The notes under the pieces are model-generated. The model did no database searches and was not told the DNA's origin. It saw nothing but the letters and a program-made list of their open reading frames with translations. A DNA stretch of 64,000 nucleotides from an uncultured Hymenobacter sp. (GTDB lineage Bacteria > Bacteroidota > Bacteroidia > Cytophagales > Hymenobacteraceae), in the NCBI GenBank assembly GCA_913776615.1, contig CAJYPK010000024.1, forward strand, positions 1 through 64,000, written 5' to 3'. This document shows, one piece after another, positions 45,851-56,484 of the stretch. Each line of letters begins with the position of its first letter. Within the stretch, counting starts at the first letter, position 1. Position numbers and translations under genes: made by a program.

Positions 45851-45876
45851 AAATAGGGGCGAAGCAACTTAAACAG

Positions 45877-47184
45877 CTACACGCGGCGGATATCGGCCCC
45901 GAGGGCGTTCAGGCGCTCGTCGATGTTCTGGTAGCCGCGGTCAATTTGTTCTACGTTGAGGATTTTGCTGGTGCCGTCGGCCGAGAGGGCGGCGATGAGC
46001 AGCGCCACGCCGGCCCGGATATCGGGCGACGACATGGTGATGCCGTGCAGCTGCTTCTGGCGGTCGAGGCCGATAACGGTGGCGCGGTGCGGGTCGCAGA
46101 GGATAATCTGCGCGCCCATATCGATGAGCTTGTCCACGAAGAACAGGCGCGATTCGAACATCTTCTGGTGGATGAGCACCGTGCCCTTGGCCTGGGTGGC
46201 GATTACGAGGATAATGCTCAGCAGGTCAGGCGTAAAGCCCGGCCAGGTGTGGTCACTTACCGTGAGGATGGAGCCGTCGAGGTAGGTGCTGATTTCGTAG
46301 TGCTCCTGGGCCGGTACGAAAATATCGTCGCCGCGAAACTCCAGCTTGATACCCAGCTTACGGAAGGTGTCGGGAATGATGCCCAGTTCGGGAATCTGGC
46401 AGTCCTTGATGGTAATTTCGGAGCCCGTCATGGCCGCCAGGCCGATGAAGGAGCCGATTTCAATCATGTCGGGCAGCATGCGGTGCTCGGTACCACCGAG
46501 GCTCTCTACTCCCTCAATCGTGAGCAGGTTGGAGCCAATGCCTTGAATCTTAGCCCCCATGCGAACCAGCATCCGGCAGAGCTGCTGGAGGTAGGGTTCG
46601 CAGGCCGCGTTGTAAATGGTGGTGGTACCCTCGGCCAGGACCGCGCCCATCACGATGTTGGCGGTGCCGGTCACGCTGGCCTCATCGAGCAGCATGGACG
46701 CGCCGTGCAGCTTGCCGCCGGGCACGTTGAGGCGGTAGAAATCAGTGCCTTCCAGCGTAAGCTGGGCACCGAGCTTTTCGAGGCCCACAAAATGGGTATC
46801 GAGTGGGCGGCGGCCGATTTTATCGCCGCCCGGCTTGGGCAGCTGGGCGCGGCCGTAGCGGGCCAGCAGCGGGCCGAGAATCATCACCGAGCCGCGCAGC
46901 TCGCGGGCCTGGGCCACGAAGGCGGGCGTGTCGAGGTAGTCGAGGCGCACGTCCTCGGCCTGAAAAACGTAGGTGTCGGGGGCCACGCGGCCTACTTTCA
47001 CGCCCATGTCGCGCAGCAGCTCGATGAGCTTGTTCACGTCCCGAATGTTGGGCACGTTGCTGATGGTGATGGGCTCGGGGCTGAGCAATACCGCGCACAG
47101 AATCTGGAGTGCCTCGTTCTTAGCTCCTTGCGGGATAATTTCCCCGTGCAGCTTCCGTCCGCCGCGTACTTCAAAAGCAGCCAT
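45877..47184 (-). CDS. murA: UDP-N-acetylglucosamine 1-carboxyvinyltransferase
   Basis: AFEVRGGRKLHGEIIPQGAKNEALQILCAVLLSPEP; FVGLEKLGA; GTSKILNVEQIDRGYQNIDERLNALGADI. Confidence 0.94.
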   Translation of the reverse strand: MAAFEVRGGRKLHGEIIPQGAKNEALQILCAVLLSPEPITISNVPNIRDVNKLIELLRDMGVKVGRVAPDTYVFQAEDVRLDYLDTPAFVAQARELRGSVMILGPLLARYGRAQLPKPGGDKIGRRPLDTHFVGLEKLGAQLTLEGTDFYRLNVPGGKLHGASMLLDEASVTGTANIVMGAVLAEGTTTIYNAACEPYLQQLCRMLVRMGAKIQGIGSNLLTIEGVESLGGTEHRMLPDMIEIGSFIGLAAMTGSEITIKDCQIPELGIIPDTFRKLGIKLEFRGDDIFVPAQEHYEISTYLDGSILTVSDHTWPGFTPDLLSIILVIATQAKGTVLIHQKMFESRLFFVDKLIDMGAQIILCDPHRATVIGLDRQKQLHGITMSSPDIRAGVALLIAALSADGTSKILNVEQIDRGYQNIDERLNALGADIRRV

Positions 47185-47198
47185 TCTCTATGAATTGA

Positions 47199-47283
47199 GC
47201 TAGTAGCCGCTAGCGGTTAGCTAGTAGCTACTGAGTAAATAAAAATGAAAGAAGAGCTAATAGCTAACCGCTAGCCGCTACTA
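47199..47283. repeat. Family E inverted repeat
   Basis: gagctagtagccgctagcggttagctagtagc ... gctaatagctaaccgctagccgctactaac. Confidence 0.65.
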
Positions 47284-47296
47284 ACTCGACGCAAAG

Positions 47297-48067
47297 CTAC
47301 TGCGGCGGCTGCTGAGGCTCGGAGCGAAATTTCTTATTGCGCTTCTTATCGCGCTTTTTGTTGTTGCCGCCGCCCGCGCTAAAGCCACTGCCGCTGCCTT
47401 CGGGGCGGTCGGCGCGGCGCTCGCGGTTACCTTCGAAACGGTTGCCCTGGCCGCCAGTAGTGCGGCTGGGCTGGCCCTGGCTGGGGCTGGCGGTAGCCGA
47501 CTGGTTGGCCAATTCGAACAGACCCTGGTCGGCCACCGCCTGGGCATCCAGCTTGAGCTGCCCGCCCGAGAGCTCGGCCAAATGCCGGATGATGGTCAGG
47601 TCCTTGGCGTTTTCCTTGTTGTGCTGACGGTAAAGAAACTTCATGGTGCGCCCAATCTGGGCGGCGGCCTGCTCGCGCTCAGCGGCATCCTCGATTGTGA
47701 GAGCCTTGGCAATCAGCGCCTCGATGCCCCGGCCGTAGGCTTTAAGCTTGGGGGCCTGGCGCGGGTACTCCACGCGCTTGGGGCGCTCGGTGTGCAGGCG
47801 CGGGGGCGTGAGCGGCACGGGCGCGTCGAGGGCTACCTCGGTACCCGCCAGGGCGTGCACGTGGTTCCAGAGGCGGGTTTGGATGTCGGGCTGGTCGCGC
47901 AGGCTCGGGCGCAGGCGCAGGATGAGCTGCACGATGCCGGCGGCGCGGCGGGTGCGCTCGGCCACGTCGTCAATCTGGGCCAGGCCCTGAATGAGCTGGT
48001 AGGTGCTTTGCCCGTATTCGCGCACCAGGAGTTGGAGGTGGAAGGGCAGGGGAGAGGTTTCCGTCAT
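47297..48067 (-). CDS. DUF4290 domain-containing protein
   Basis: LLVREYGQSTYQLIQGLAQIDDVAERTRRAAGIVQLI; next to murA. Confidence 0.85.
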   Translation of the reverse strand: MTETSPLPFHLQLLVREYGQSTYQLIQGLAQIDDVAERTRRAAGIVQLILRLRPSLRDQPDIQTRLWNHVHALAGTEVALDAPVPLTPPRLHTERPKRVEYPRQAPKLKAYGRGIEALIAKALTIEDAAEREQAAAQIGRTMKFLYRQHNKENAKDLTIIRHLAELSGGQLKLDAQAVADQGLFELANQSATASPSQGQPSRTTGGQGNRFEGNRERRADRPEGSGSGFSAGGGNNKKRDKKRNKKFRSEPQQPPQ

Positions 48068-48112
48068 GGAACGAGGGCGACCGGGCAGAGGCCCGGTCGC
48101 AAAAAATAAGGT

Positions 48113-50359
48113 CTATAATACCCGCAGCTTGGCAAAGCTCAGCAGCAGCGTTTTCTCACCCACTTCCTCGAAGTGAATAATCGCCTTCACGGTGCCGTTC
48201 TGCTTTTCGAGCGTCGCCACCTTGCCGAAGCCGAACTTGGCGTGCTCGACGCGCTGGCCGGCCTGCAAGTTACTCGTATCGGAGGGTTGGAAGTCGGCCG
48301 GGGCCACGTATTTAGTGGCCACCGTCTTACGTACCGGGGCGGCTACGAGGTTCGAGCGGCGCTCAAATACGTGCTGCACCGGGGCCTCGCCGATGGCGGG
48401 CCCGGCCGCAAACTTGATGTTAAGATACTGCGGGTCAATCTCATCGAGGAAACGTGACTTCTCGCACGAGCGCAAATTGCCCCACTGGTAGCGCGAGGTG
48501 GCGTAGCTGAGCGTCAGCTTCTTTTCGGCCCGCGTGATGGCTACGTAAAATAAGCGGCGCTCTTCTTCCAGGTCGGCGCGCGAGGTGATCATCATCTGGC
48601 TGGGGAAGAGATTTTCTTCCATGCCCACGATGTACACGTTGCGGAATTCCAGCCCCTTGGCCGAGTGGATGGTCATCAGCGTCACGGCTTCGCCCTCCTG
48701 GGCGGCGTCCTTGAGGTCGGAGTCGGTAACGAGCGCGATGTCTTGGAGGAAGGCTCCCAGCGACTTATCCTCGCGCTCGGGGTCATCCACGTATTCTTTG
48801 ATACCGTTGAGCAATTCCTGAATGTTCTCGTAGCGCGACAACCCTTCGATGCTTTTGTCGGCGTACAATTCCTCGATCATGCCCGAGTTTTTGGCAATGA
48901 ACTTGGCCGCCTCGAAGGCGTCTTCCTTGCCCGCTACCACGGTGTAGCTCTTGATTTTTTCGGCGAAGCCCACCACCGGATTGGAGACCCTAGCCGGCAA
49001 AAACTGGTCGGCGTTGCTGACCACTTCCCAGATGGTGTGGTTGGCTTCCTCGGCCGAGTTGATGAGCTTGCTAATGGTCGTATCGCCGATGCCACGCTTG
49101 GGATAATTGATGACCCGGCGCAGCGCCTGCTCGTCGTTGGGGTTAACCGTAAGGCGCAGATACGCCACCAAGTCCTTGATTTCCTTGCGCTGGTAAAAGC
49201 TCAGGCCACCGACAATCTTGTACTTGATGTTCAACTTGCGCAGCGCCTCTTCCATCGCCCGGCTCTGGGCGTTGGTGCGGTAGAGGATGGCAAAGCTGTC
49301 GTAGGACAGCCGCTGGTTCATCTTGTCCTCGTAAATGGACTGGGCAATCAATTTACCTTCCTCGTTGTCGGAAGCGGCCTTGATTACCTCGATTAGGTTG
49401 CCGGTCTCGTTGTCCGAAAAGACGTTTTTGCGCAGCTGCTCCTGGTTGTTTTTAATTACCGAATTGGCCGCCCACACGATATTCTTAGTGGAGCGGTAAT
49501 TCTGCTCCAGCTTGAAAACGTTCAGCTCGGGATAGTCTTTCTCGAAATTGAGAATATTGGAGATATCCGCCCCGCGGAAGGCGTAGATACTTTGCGCATC
49601 GTCGCCCACGACGCAGATATTCCGCTCCTTAGCCGAGAGCTTGCGGGTAATCAGGTACTGCGAGTAGTTGGTATCCTGGTACTCGTCCACCATCACAAAC
49701 CGGAATTTGTTCTGGTACTTGTTCAGCACGTCCGGGTGGTCGCGGAAAAGGACGTTGGTTTGAAACAGCAGGTCGTCGAAATCCATCGCGCCGGCCTTGA
49801 AGCAGCGCTGCTGGTACTGCTGGTAGATGACGCCGATTTTGGGTCGCAGCGCCGCCTCGTCGTCCTGCTTGATGACGGGGTCGCTGAGGTACTGGTGGTA
49901 GGAAATCAGCTTGTTCTTGGCGGCCGAGATGCGACCGAGCACGGTGCTGGCCTTGTAGAGCTTGTCGTCCAGCTCCAGCTCCTTCACAATCTGCCCGATG
50001 AGCGTTTTGGAGTCCTGGGTATCGTAGATGGTGAACGAGCGCGGGAAGCCGATTTTCTCCGCTTCGGAGCGCAGGATTTTGGCGAAGACGGAGTGGAAGG
50101 TGCCCATCCACAGGTTTTTGGCCTGGGGGCCGACGACTTTCTCGATGCGGGCGCGCATCTCCTTGGCCGCCTTATTGGTAAAGGTGAGGGCGAGGATGTT
50201 GAACGGGTCGACGCCCTGCTCCAGCAGGTGGGCGATGCGGTAGGTAAGCACCCGCGTCTTGCCCGAGCCGGCGCCGGCGATAATCATGCAGGGACCTTCC
50301 GTTTGGAGGACGGCGGCGGCCTGCGAGGGATTCAACAGGGAACGATAATCTAAAGCCAT
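48113..50359 (-). CDS. UvrD/PcrA-like ATP-dependent DNA helicase
   Basis: IIAGAGSGKTRVLTYRIAHLL; VDEYQDTN; QNYRSTKNI; VTLMTIHSAKGLEF; Tudor-like C-terminus GQRVEHAKFGFGKV. Confidence 0.95.
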   Translation of the reverse strand: MALDYRSLLNPSQAAAVLQTEGPCMIIAGAGSGKTRVLTYRIAHLLEQGVDPFNILALTFTNKAAKEMRARIEKVVGPQAKNLWMGTFHSVFAKILRSEAEKIGFPRSFTIYDTQDSKTLIGQIVKELELDDKLYKASTVLGRISAAKNKLISYHQYLSDPVIKQDDEAALRPKIGVIYQQYQQRCFKAGAMDFDDLLFQTNVLFRDHPDVLNKYQNKFRFVMVDEYQDTNYSQYLITRKLSAKERNICVVGDDAQSIYAFRGADISNILNFEKDYPELNVFKLEQNYRSTKNIVWAANSVIKNNQEQLRKNVFSDNETGNLIEVIKAASDNEEGKLIAQSIYEDKMNQRLSYDSFAILYRTNAQSRAMEEALRKLNIKYKIVGGLSFYQRKEIKDLVAYLRLTVNPNDEQALRRVINYPKRGIGDTTISKLINSAEEANHTIWEVVSNADQFLPARVSNPVVGFAEKIKSYTVVAGKEDAFEAAKFIAKNSGMIEELYADKSIEGLSRYENIQELLNGIKEYVDDPEREDKSLGAFLQDIALVTDSDLKDAAQEGEAVTLMTIHSAKGLEFRNVYIVGMEENLFPSQMMITSRADLEEERRLFYVAITRAEKKLTLSYATSRYQWGNLRSCEKSRFLDEIDPQYLNIKFAAGPAIGEAPVQHVFERRSNLVAAPVRKTVATKYVAPADFQPSDTSNLQAGQRVEHAKFGFGKVATLEKQNGTVKAIIHFEEVGEKTLLLSFAKLRVL

Positions 50360-50361
50360 TT

Positions 50362-50398
50362 AAAATAAGCTGTTAGCCAGTAGCTGCTAGCCGTTAGT
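50362..50398. repeat. Family E partial copy
   Basis: taaaataagctgttagccagtagctgctagccgttag. Confidence 0.55.
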
Positions 50399-50579
50399 TT
50401 GCAAAGGAAACAAAAGCCGGGCGTGGAAAACGGTCGTGGGTGCCGGCGGCGGCTAGCTGACAAAGATAAGTTGGGAGGCAGGGAGGGCGGTATCTTTGTG
50501 CTAGTGTTTTTAGGCAAGCGCCGCGTCTGCCGGCGGGTTGCTAACTGTTTTTTAGCACCGATAATTTCGCCCCGCTTTT

Positions 50580-51152
50580 ATGATTGTTATCCAGAATACC
50601 GTTATCTCCGACGACGTCGCCGAAAACTTCTTCGTCTGCAACCTCGATGCCTGCAAGGGAGCCTGCTGCGTGGAAGGCGACCTCGGCGCACCGCTGGAGC
50701 TGGAAGAGCTGGAAATCCTCAAGAATGAATACCCCAAGATTGCGCCTTTCCTGACTGAGGCGGGCAAGCAAGCCATTGCCGAGCAAGGGCTTTACATTGA
50801 GGACTGGGAAGGCGACTACAGCACCACGACCATCAACGACCGGGAATGCGCCTACGCGCTCTACGACGGGCGCGGCATTCTGAAGTGCGGCATTGAGGAA
50901 GCGTACTTGGCTGGGGCCACTGATTTTAAGAAACCGATTAGCTGCCACTTATACCCGATTCGCATTACAAAGTACGAGGGCTTCGAGGCGCTGAACTACG
51001 ACCGCTGGGATATCTGCTCGCCGGCCTGCTCGTTTGGGGCCAAGCTGGGGGTGCCGGTGTATAAGTTTTTGAAAGACCCGCTTATTCGCAAGTACGGAGC
51101 CGAGTGGTACGCCGAGCTGAGCCGGGAGATTGAGAATCCGACGACGGCTTAA
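50580..51152 (+). CDS. DUF3109 family Cys-rich protein
   Basis: [37 protein letters not shown]. Confidence 0.9.
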   Translation: MIVIQNTVISDDVAENFFVCNLDACKGACCVEGDLGAPLELEELEILKNEYPKIAPFLTEAGKQAIAEQGLYIEDWEGDYSTTTINDRECAYALYDGRGILKCGIEEAYLAGATDFKKPISCHLYPIRITKYEGFEALNYDRWDICSPACSFGAKLGVPVYKFLKDPLIRKYGAEWYAELSREIENPTTA

Positions 51153-51192
51153 GAGTCCAAAAAATAGCCTCAAGCCCGCCTATTCAACGTCC

Positions 51193-51282
51193 GTCATGCT
51201 GAGCTTGCCGAAGCATCTCTACCGCATCGTTGAACGGCTTAACAACGGTGCGGTAGAGATGCTTCGGCAAGCTCAGCATGAC
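51193..51282. repeat. Family C 90-bp inverted-repeat element
   Basis: GTCATGCTGAGCTTGCCGAAGCATCTCTACCGCATCGTT ... GCGGTAGAGATGCTTCGGCAAGCTCAGCATGAC. Confidence 0.92.
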
Positions 51283-51316
51283 AAACGTATTGGTTAGGTA
51301 GCAATTCTCTGAACAG

Positions 51317-52726
51317 CTACTTCATGAACACCGGCCGGATGAGATTCTCAAACGTGAAAATCTCGTTCCATTTCTCCTGGGTCAGCAGCCCGCGCTCGGT
51401 CACGGCGATGTCGTGGACCGACTTGCCGGTGGCCAGGGCTTCCTTGGCGATGCTGGCGCTGGTTTCGTAGCCCAGCACGGGGTTGAGCTGGGTGACGATG
51501 CCGATGCTGTTGTAGACCATGCTGGCGGCGTGCTGGGCGTTGGCCGTGATGCCGAGCACGCACTTTTCGCGCAGGGTGCGGCAGGCGTTGGTCATGTAGG
51601 AGATGCTGGTGAAGAGCGCGAAGGAGATCACCGGCTCCATGACATTGAGTTGGAGCTGGCCGGCCTCGGCGGCCATCGTCACGGTGAGGTCGGCCCCGAT
51701 GACGTAGAAGGCCGTTTGGTTGACTACTTCGGGCACCACGGGGTTGACCTTGCCGGGCATGATGCTGGAGCCGGGCTGCAAGGGCGGCAGGTTGATTTCG
51801 AAGAGGCCGGCGCGGGGGCCGGAGGCCAGCAGGCGCAGGTCGTTGCAGATTTTGCTGAGCTTGACGGCGGTGCGCTTGAGCACGCCCGAGAGCTGCACGT
51901 AGGCCCCGGTGTCGTAGGTGGCTTCGATGAGGTCGCCGGCCAGGCTCAGGTCGAGTCCGGTAATCTGACGCAGGTGCTGGGTTACCAGCTCGGGGTAGCC
52001 CTCGGGGGCATTGACGCGGGTGCCGATGGCGGTGGCCCCCATGTTGATTTCGGCGATGAGCCGGCGCGAGTCGTCGATGCGCAGCAGCTCTTCGCGCAGG
52101 TTGGTGGCGAAGGCCCGGAACTCGTCGCCCATGCTCATGGGCACGGCGTCCTGGAGCTGGGTACGGCCCATTTTCAGCACGTTCTGAAATTCCTGGCCCT
52201 TGGCAAAGAAGGCGTCGGCGAGCTGCGAGAGCATGTCGCGGTAGCCCACCAGCTTGTTGTTGAGCGCGATGCGGAAGGCGGTGGGGTAGGCGTCGTTGGT
52301 GCTCTGCGAGCAATTGACGTGGTTGTTGGGGTGGCAGTACTGGTACTCACCCTTTTGGTGGCCCATCATTTCGAGGGCCACGTTGGCGATAACCTCGTTG
52401 GCGTTCATGTTGACGGAGGTACCAGCCCCGCCCTGGATCATGTCGGTGAGAAACTGGTTGTCGAACTCGCCGCTGGCTACGCGGTCGCAGGCCCGGGCGA
52501 TGTAGTCGGCAATGGTGGGGTCGAGTACGCCGAGCTCTTTATTGGCCAGGGCGGCCCCTTTTTTTACGTAGGCCAGCGCTTGAACGAACAGCGGCTCAAC
52601 TTTGACGGGGATGCCGGTGATGTGGAAATTATCGAGCGCCCGCAGGGTCTGGATGCCGTAGTAAACGTCTTGGGGAATAGGCATTTCGCCCAGGAAATCG
52701 TGTTCGAGGCGGGTGGTGGGGGACAT
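51317..52726 (-). CDS. aspA: Aspartate ammonia-lyase
   Basis: GGAGTSVNMNANEVIAN; QSTNDAYPTAFRIAL; PGSSIMPGKVNPVVPEVVNQ. Confidence 0.92.
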   Translation of the reverse strand: MSPTTRLEHDFLGEMPIPQDVYYGIQTLRALDNFHITGIPVKVEPLFVQALAYVKKGAALANKELGVLDPTIADYIARACDRVASGEFDNQFLTDMIQGGAGTSVNMNANEVIANVALEMMGHQKGEYQYCHPNNHVNCSQSTNDAYPTAFRIALNNKLVGYRDMLSQLADAFFAKGQEFQNVLKMGRTQLQDAVPMSMGDEFRAFATNLREELLRIDDSRRLIAEINMGATAIGTRVNAPEGYPELVTQHLRQITGLDLSLAGDLIEATYDTGAYVQLSGVLKRTAVKLSKICNDLRLLASGPRAGLFEINLPPLQPGSSIMPGKVNPVVPEVVNQTAFYVIGADLTVTMAAEAGQLQLNVMEPVISFALFTSISYMTNACRTLREKCVLGITANAQHAASMVYNSIGIVTQLNPVLGYETSASIAKEALATGKSVHDIAVTERGLLTQEKWNEIFTFENLIRPVFMK

Positions 52727-52789
52727 GGGGGATGGGGGAAGGAAAAGGGTACTTACGAGCTTAGCGGCTCAAAGTAAGCTACTGGGTAA

Positions 52790-52833
52790 ACAGAACGTCC
52801 TGCCTCGGCTTGCGGGGCAGGACGTTCTGTTTT
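52790..52833. terminator. Hairpin, likely terminator of the amylase cluster
   Basis: ACAGAACGTCCTGCC-tcggcttgcgg-GGCAGGACGTTCTGTTTT. Confidence 0.65.
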
Positions 52834-52956
52834 GCGCGAGTCTGGAGACTCGCCCCACTGGGCAGCCTGCCGTTACGCGCTGCGCGCTAAACGGCGGCTA
52901 GCGATTGTGGGGGGAGCGTTAGGTGAGGATTTGGGAAGAAACTGATGACTGATAAT

Positions 52957-53000
52957 TCACTACTCGCTATCTCACCATTTCACTACTCACCATCTCACTT
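52957..53000. repeat. Family F repeat
   Basis: tcactactcgctatctcaccatttcactactcaccatctcactt, reaching the stop codon of amylase 1. Confidence 0.65.
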
Positions 53001-54828
53001 AGTGCCAGGTGTCGGTTACGTTTTGGGTGGTGCCGCTGGGGGTGAGTGAGTTGTTGGGGTCGCCTTCCCAGAGGATGTTGCCCGCGGCGTCTTTGCGGAA
53101 GTGCTTGTACTGCACGTTGGTGCCGCTGGTCAGGTTGATCGTTACGGTCCAGGTGGGGTAGGCGGCGCCGCTCATTTTGATGGCGTTGGCCGTGTTCCAG
53201 GAACCGAGCTGGGCGGTGCTGCCCACGATGTAGAGGTCCTGGCCGCTGACGGTGTTGCTGTAGTTGATGGAGAACTTCACGGCCGTGGTGCCGGTGGTAG
53301 TGCCCCCGCCGCCGGTGCTGGTGCCGCCGGGCACCCACACGGCGTAGGAGCGGGCGTTGACGCGGAACGTGCCGGTGCCGTTGGCGTCGGTGGTGACGGT
53401 GCCGGTGGTATTACCGGTGAGGTCGGTGAGGGTCGCGTTTTTGAAGGGCGTGGTGATGGTTTTGCTGGCGGCGCTGCTCCCGTCGTTCAGCAACTGGAGC
53501 AGGCCGGTGTGGGTGGCATCGCCGGCGCGGGAATAGGCGTACACGTCGGCGTCGTTGACGCTGGTGTACTCGTAGCCGCTGCCGAAGGCGTGGCCCTGGC
53601 GGATGCCGATGAGCGTTTTAATCTGCGTACCCAGGCCGTAGTTGTAGTAGTCTTTGTAGAATACGCAGGGGTAGCCCTTCTCGCGGGTCAAAATGTAGCT
53701 GTAGGCCAGCATCTTGAGGTTAGCCACCGGCGAGTAGAGCGCCCCGCCCGTCTGGTCGGTATCGTGGTTATCGACGAACGACACCGACAGCGGCCCGTTG
53801 GCCTCGGTGAAGCCCGCAAATTGCAGTCCGCGCATGTCCCACGAGCCGTTGCCATTGCTCATGTCGGCGAAGGTGTAGTGCAGCGGCACATCGAACAGGC
53901 TCGTGCGCCCGCCCGTGGCCGAGGCGTAGTTGTTCATGTCGCCCAGGTTGCGAAACCACGCCTCGCTCACCGCGAAGCGGCCGCTGCTACCCTTCACGTT
54001 ATCCAGCCAGGTATTTACAAACGAGGTGAGCATGTGCTTGGTCGCGTCGAGGCGGTAGCCGTCGAGGCCCAGCGTGGTGGTCATCCAGTTGCCCCACTTG
54101 ATGGTCTCGTTCACCTGGTTCTGGTCGGCGTAGCGGATTTCCGAGCCCAGCAGATTGTCGTAAGCGTCGCCGTTGGCGTAGGGCTGGAAATCCCAGGCGT
54201 TCCACTGGTACCACCCGTTATTGGGTGCCTGCTGGGTGCCGTTGAAGTTGTAATAGTGCCACTGGTAAGTGCTGTACTTATTGGCCCGGGCGGGGTAGGT
54301 GAAGCTGGTCCACACGTTGTAGTTCGTGCCACCGATGTTGAACTGCTCCTGCGCATCGGCCGAAGTCAAGTGGTTCATCACCATGTCTTCGTACACCTGG
54401 ATGCCCTGGCCGTGCAGCGCCGAGATGCAGCTTTGCAGCTGGCCCAGCGTGCCGTAGTGGGTAGCCACGGTGCCCTTCTGGTTGAACTCGCCCAGGTCGT
54501 AGCGGTCGTACACGCCGTAGCCCACATCGCTCACGCCGCTGCCCTTGTAAGCCGGTGGCAGCCACAGGGCCGTGATGCCGGCGCTCTTGAGCTCGCTGGC
54601 CTTGCCACCGAGCACCTGCCACCAGGTTTGGCCGCTGGTGGTCTGGGGCACGTCCCAGTAAAAGGCCTGCATCATCACGCCGTTGGTTGCGGTGGCGTCG
54701 TTGCTGCTGCGGCTGAGGCCGGCCGGGGCGGGCGCGGTGGGCGCGGTGGCTTCCTTGGCGCAGGAGGCTAGGAACAGCAAGGCGGCGGCCAGCGAAGCGC
54801 GGCCCGCGCCACGTAAAAAAATGAACAT
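52999..54828 (-). CDS. GH13 alpha-amylase lipoprotein with C-terminal CBM20 (paralog 1)
   Basis: Start MFIFLRGAGRASLAAALLFLASCAKEA; DGYRLDATKH, FAVSEAW, FVDNHDTD; C-terminal LYIVGSTAQLGSWNTANAIKMS starch-binding domain. Confidence 0.93.
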   Translation of the reverse strand: MFIFLRGAGRASLAAALLFLASCAKEATAPTAPAPAGLSRSSNDATATNGVMMQAFYWDVPQTTSGQTWWQVLGGKASELKSAGITALWLPPAYKGSGVSDVGYGVYDRYDLGEFNQKGTVATHYGTLGQLQSCISALHGQGIQVYEDMVMNHLTSADAQEQFNIGGTNYNVWTSFTYPARANKYSTYQWHYYNFNGTQQAPNNGWYQWNAWDFQPYANGDAYDNLLGSEIRYADQNQVNETIKWGNWMTTTLGLDGYRLDATKHMLTSFVNTWLDNVKGSSGRFAVSEAWFRNLGDMNNYASATGGRTSLFDVPLHYTFADMSNGNGSWDMRGLQFAGFTEANGPLSVSFVDNHDTDQTGGALYSPVANLKMLAYSYILTREKGYPCVFYKDYYNYGLGTQIKTLIGIRQGHAFGSGYEYTSVNDADVYAYSRAGDATHTGLLQLLNDGSSAASKTITTPFKNATLTDLTGNTTGTVTTDANGTGTFRVNARSYAVWVPGGTSTGGGGTTTGTTAVKFSINYSNTVSGQDLYIVGSTAQLGSWNTANAIKMSGAAYPTWTVTINLTSGTNVQYKHFRKDAAGNILWEGDPNNSLTPSGTTQNVTDTWH

Positions 54829-54917
54829 AAAAAGAGAACTGGTTTGGGTGGGGAAAGAAAAAAGCCGGAGCGGCGCAGGCCGCCCCGGCCCGAAAAGCAA
54901 GGGTTAGCGGGGGCTAC

Positions 54918-56411
54918 TTAGTTGGGTACCCACACCGACCAGCTGCGGCCCTTGACGGGGAAGTTGCCGTAGCCGTTGGCGTCGGTGGTGATGGTGCCCG
55001 CGTAGTTGCCGGTCTTATCGGTGAGCGTGGCGTTTTTAAAGGGCGAGGTAATGCCCTTGGTGCGGGCGCTGCTGCCGTCGTTGAGCACGAGCATCAGGCC
55101 CTTGTGGGTCGAGTCGCCGGCGCGGGAGTAGGCGTAGTAATCGGCGTCGTTGACGCTCGTGTACTCGAAGGCCGAGCCGTAGCCGTTGGCCTTGCGAATG
55201 GCAATCAAGGTTTTAATCTGGCTGCCGAGGCCGTATTCGTACCAGTCGCGGTAGAATACGCAGGGGTAGCCGTTGGCGCGGGTCAGAATGTAGGCGTAGG
55301 CCAGTTGCTTGAGATTGCTGACGGGCGAGTAGAGCGCGCCCGGCGTATCAGTGTCGTGATTATCGACGAACGAGACGGACAGCGAGGGATTAGCCTCAGT
55401 GAAGCCGGCAAATTGCAGCCCGCGCATGTCCCAGGCGCCGTTGCCGTCGCTCATCGCCTTGAAGGTGTAGTGCAGCGGTACGTCGAACAAGCTCGTGCGT
55501 CCGCCCGTGGCCGAGGCGTAGTTTTTGAGGTCAGTGAGGTTGGCAAACCACGCCTCGCTCACCGCGAAGCGGCCGCTGCTGCCCTTCACGGCGTCGAGCC
55601 ATTGGTTCACGAAGGGCGTGTAGATGTGCTTGGTTGCGTCGAGGCGGTAGCCGTCGAGGCCCAGCTTGGTGGTGATCCAGTTACCCCAGCTGATGGTTTC
55701 GTTGGCGTTGGCCGTGTTGCCATTGTACTGAATTTCCGAGCCCAGCAGGTTGTCGTAGGCGTCGCCGTTGGCGTAGGGCTGGAAATCCCAGGATTTCCAC
55801 TGGTACCAGCCATTGTTGGGGGCCTGCTGGGTGCCCGTGAAGTTGCCGTAGGCCCACTTATAGGAGCTATACGTGGTGCCCCGGCCGGGGAAGGTGAACT
55901 TGGTGTATACGTTGTTGCCGTTCACATTTTCCTGCGCGTCGGCCCAGGTCAGGTGGTTCATCACCATGTCTTCGTACACCTGAATGCCCTGGCCGTGCAG
56001 CGCCGTGACGCAGCTTTGCAGTTGGGCCAGGGTGCCGTAGCGGGTGGCCACGGTGCCCTTCTGGTTGAACTCGCCCAGATCGTAGCGGTCGTACACGCCG
56101 TAGCCCACGTCGCTGGCGCTGCCGCCCTTGTAGGCCGGCGGCAGCCACATGGCCGTGATGCCCCCGGCTTTCAGCTCGGCGGCCTTGCTGCCCAGGTTCT
56201 GCCACCAGGTGCCGGCGGAGGTCGTGGTGGGCACGTTCCAGTAGAAGCCCTGCATCATCACGCCGTTCACGGCGACGGCGTTGCTACCGACGCTGGTAGT
56301 AGCCGGGCTGGGGGTGGTGGGGAGAGCGGCTTCCTTGGCGCACGAGGCCAGGAATACTGCGGCGGCGGCCAATGAGGCACGACTCGCCAATTGTCGCGAA
56401 AAAACGGACAT
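54918..56411 (-). CDS. GH13 alpha-amylase lipoprotein (paralog 2)
   Basis: FLASCAKEA lipobox; DGYRLDATKH, FAVSEAW, FVDNHDTD. Confidence 0.93.
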   Translation of the reverse strand: MSVFSRQLASRASLAAAAVFLASCAKEAALPTTPSPATTSVGSNAVAVNGVMMQGFYWNVPTTTSAGTWWQNLGSKAAELKAGGITAMWLPPAYKGGSASDVGYGVYDRYDLGEFNQKGTVATRYGTLAQLQSCVTALHGQGIQVYEDMVMNHLTWADAQENVNGNNVYTKFTFPGRGTTYSSYKWAYGNFTGTQQAPNNGWYQWKSWDFQPYANGDAYDNLLGSEIQYNGNTANANETISWGNWITTKLGLDGYRLDATKHIYTPFVNQWLDAVKGSSGRFAVSEAWFANLTDLKNYASATGGRTSLFDVPLHYTFKAMSDGNGAWDMRGLQFAGFTEANPSLSVSFVDNHDTDTPGALYSPVSNLKQLAYAYILTRANGYPCVFYRDWYEYGLGSQIKTLIAIRKANGYGSAFEYTSVNDADYYAYSRAGDSTHKGLMLVLNDGSSARTKGITSPFKNATLTDKTGNYAGTITTDANGYGNFPVKGRSWSVWVPN

Positions 56412-56484
56412 GGGAAAAGGAGTTGGGTGGGAAAAGTGAGCGTAGCGTAGGGTGGCCCGGGCCAGCCAGCGGAGCTGGCGGAGG

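Noticed and set aside
51413-52777. 454-aa plus-strand ORF antisense to aspA
   Set aside because: GC-driven shadow ORF; low-complexity Gly/Val/Ala translation with no domain.
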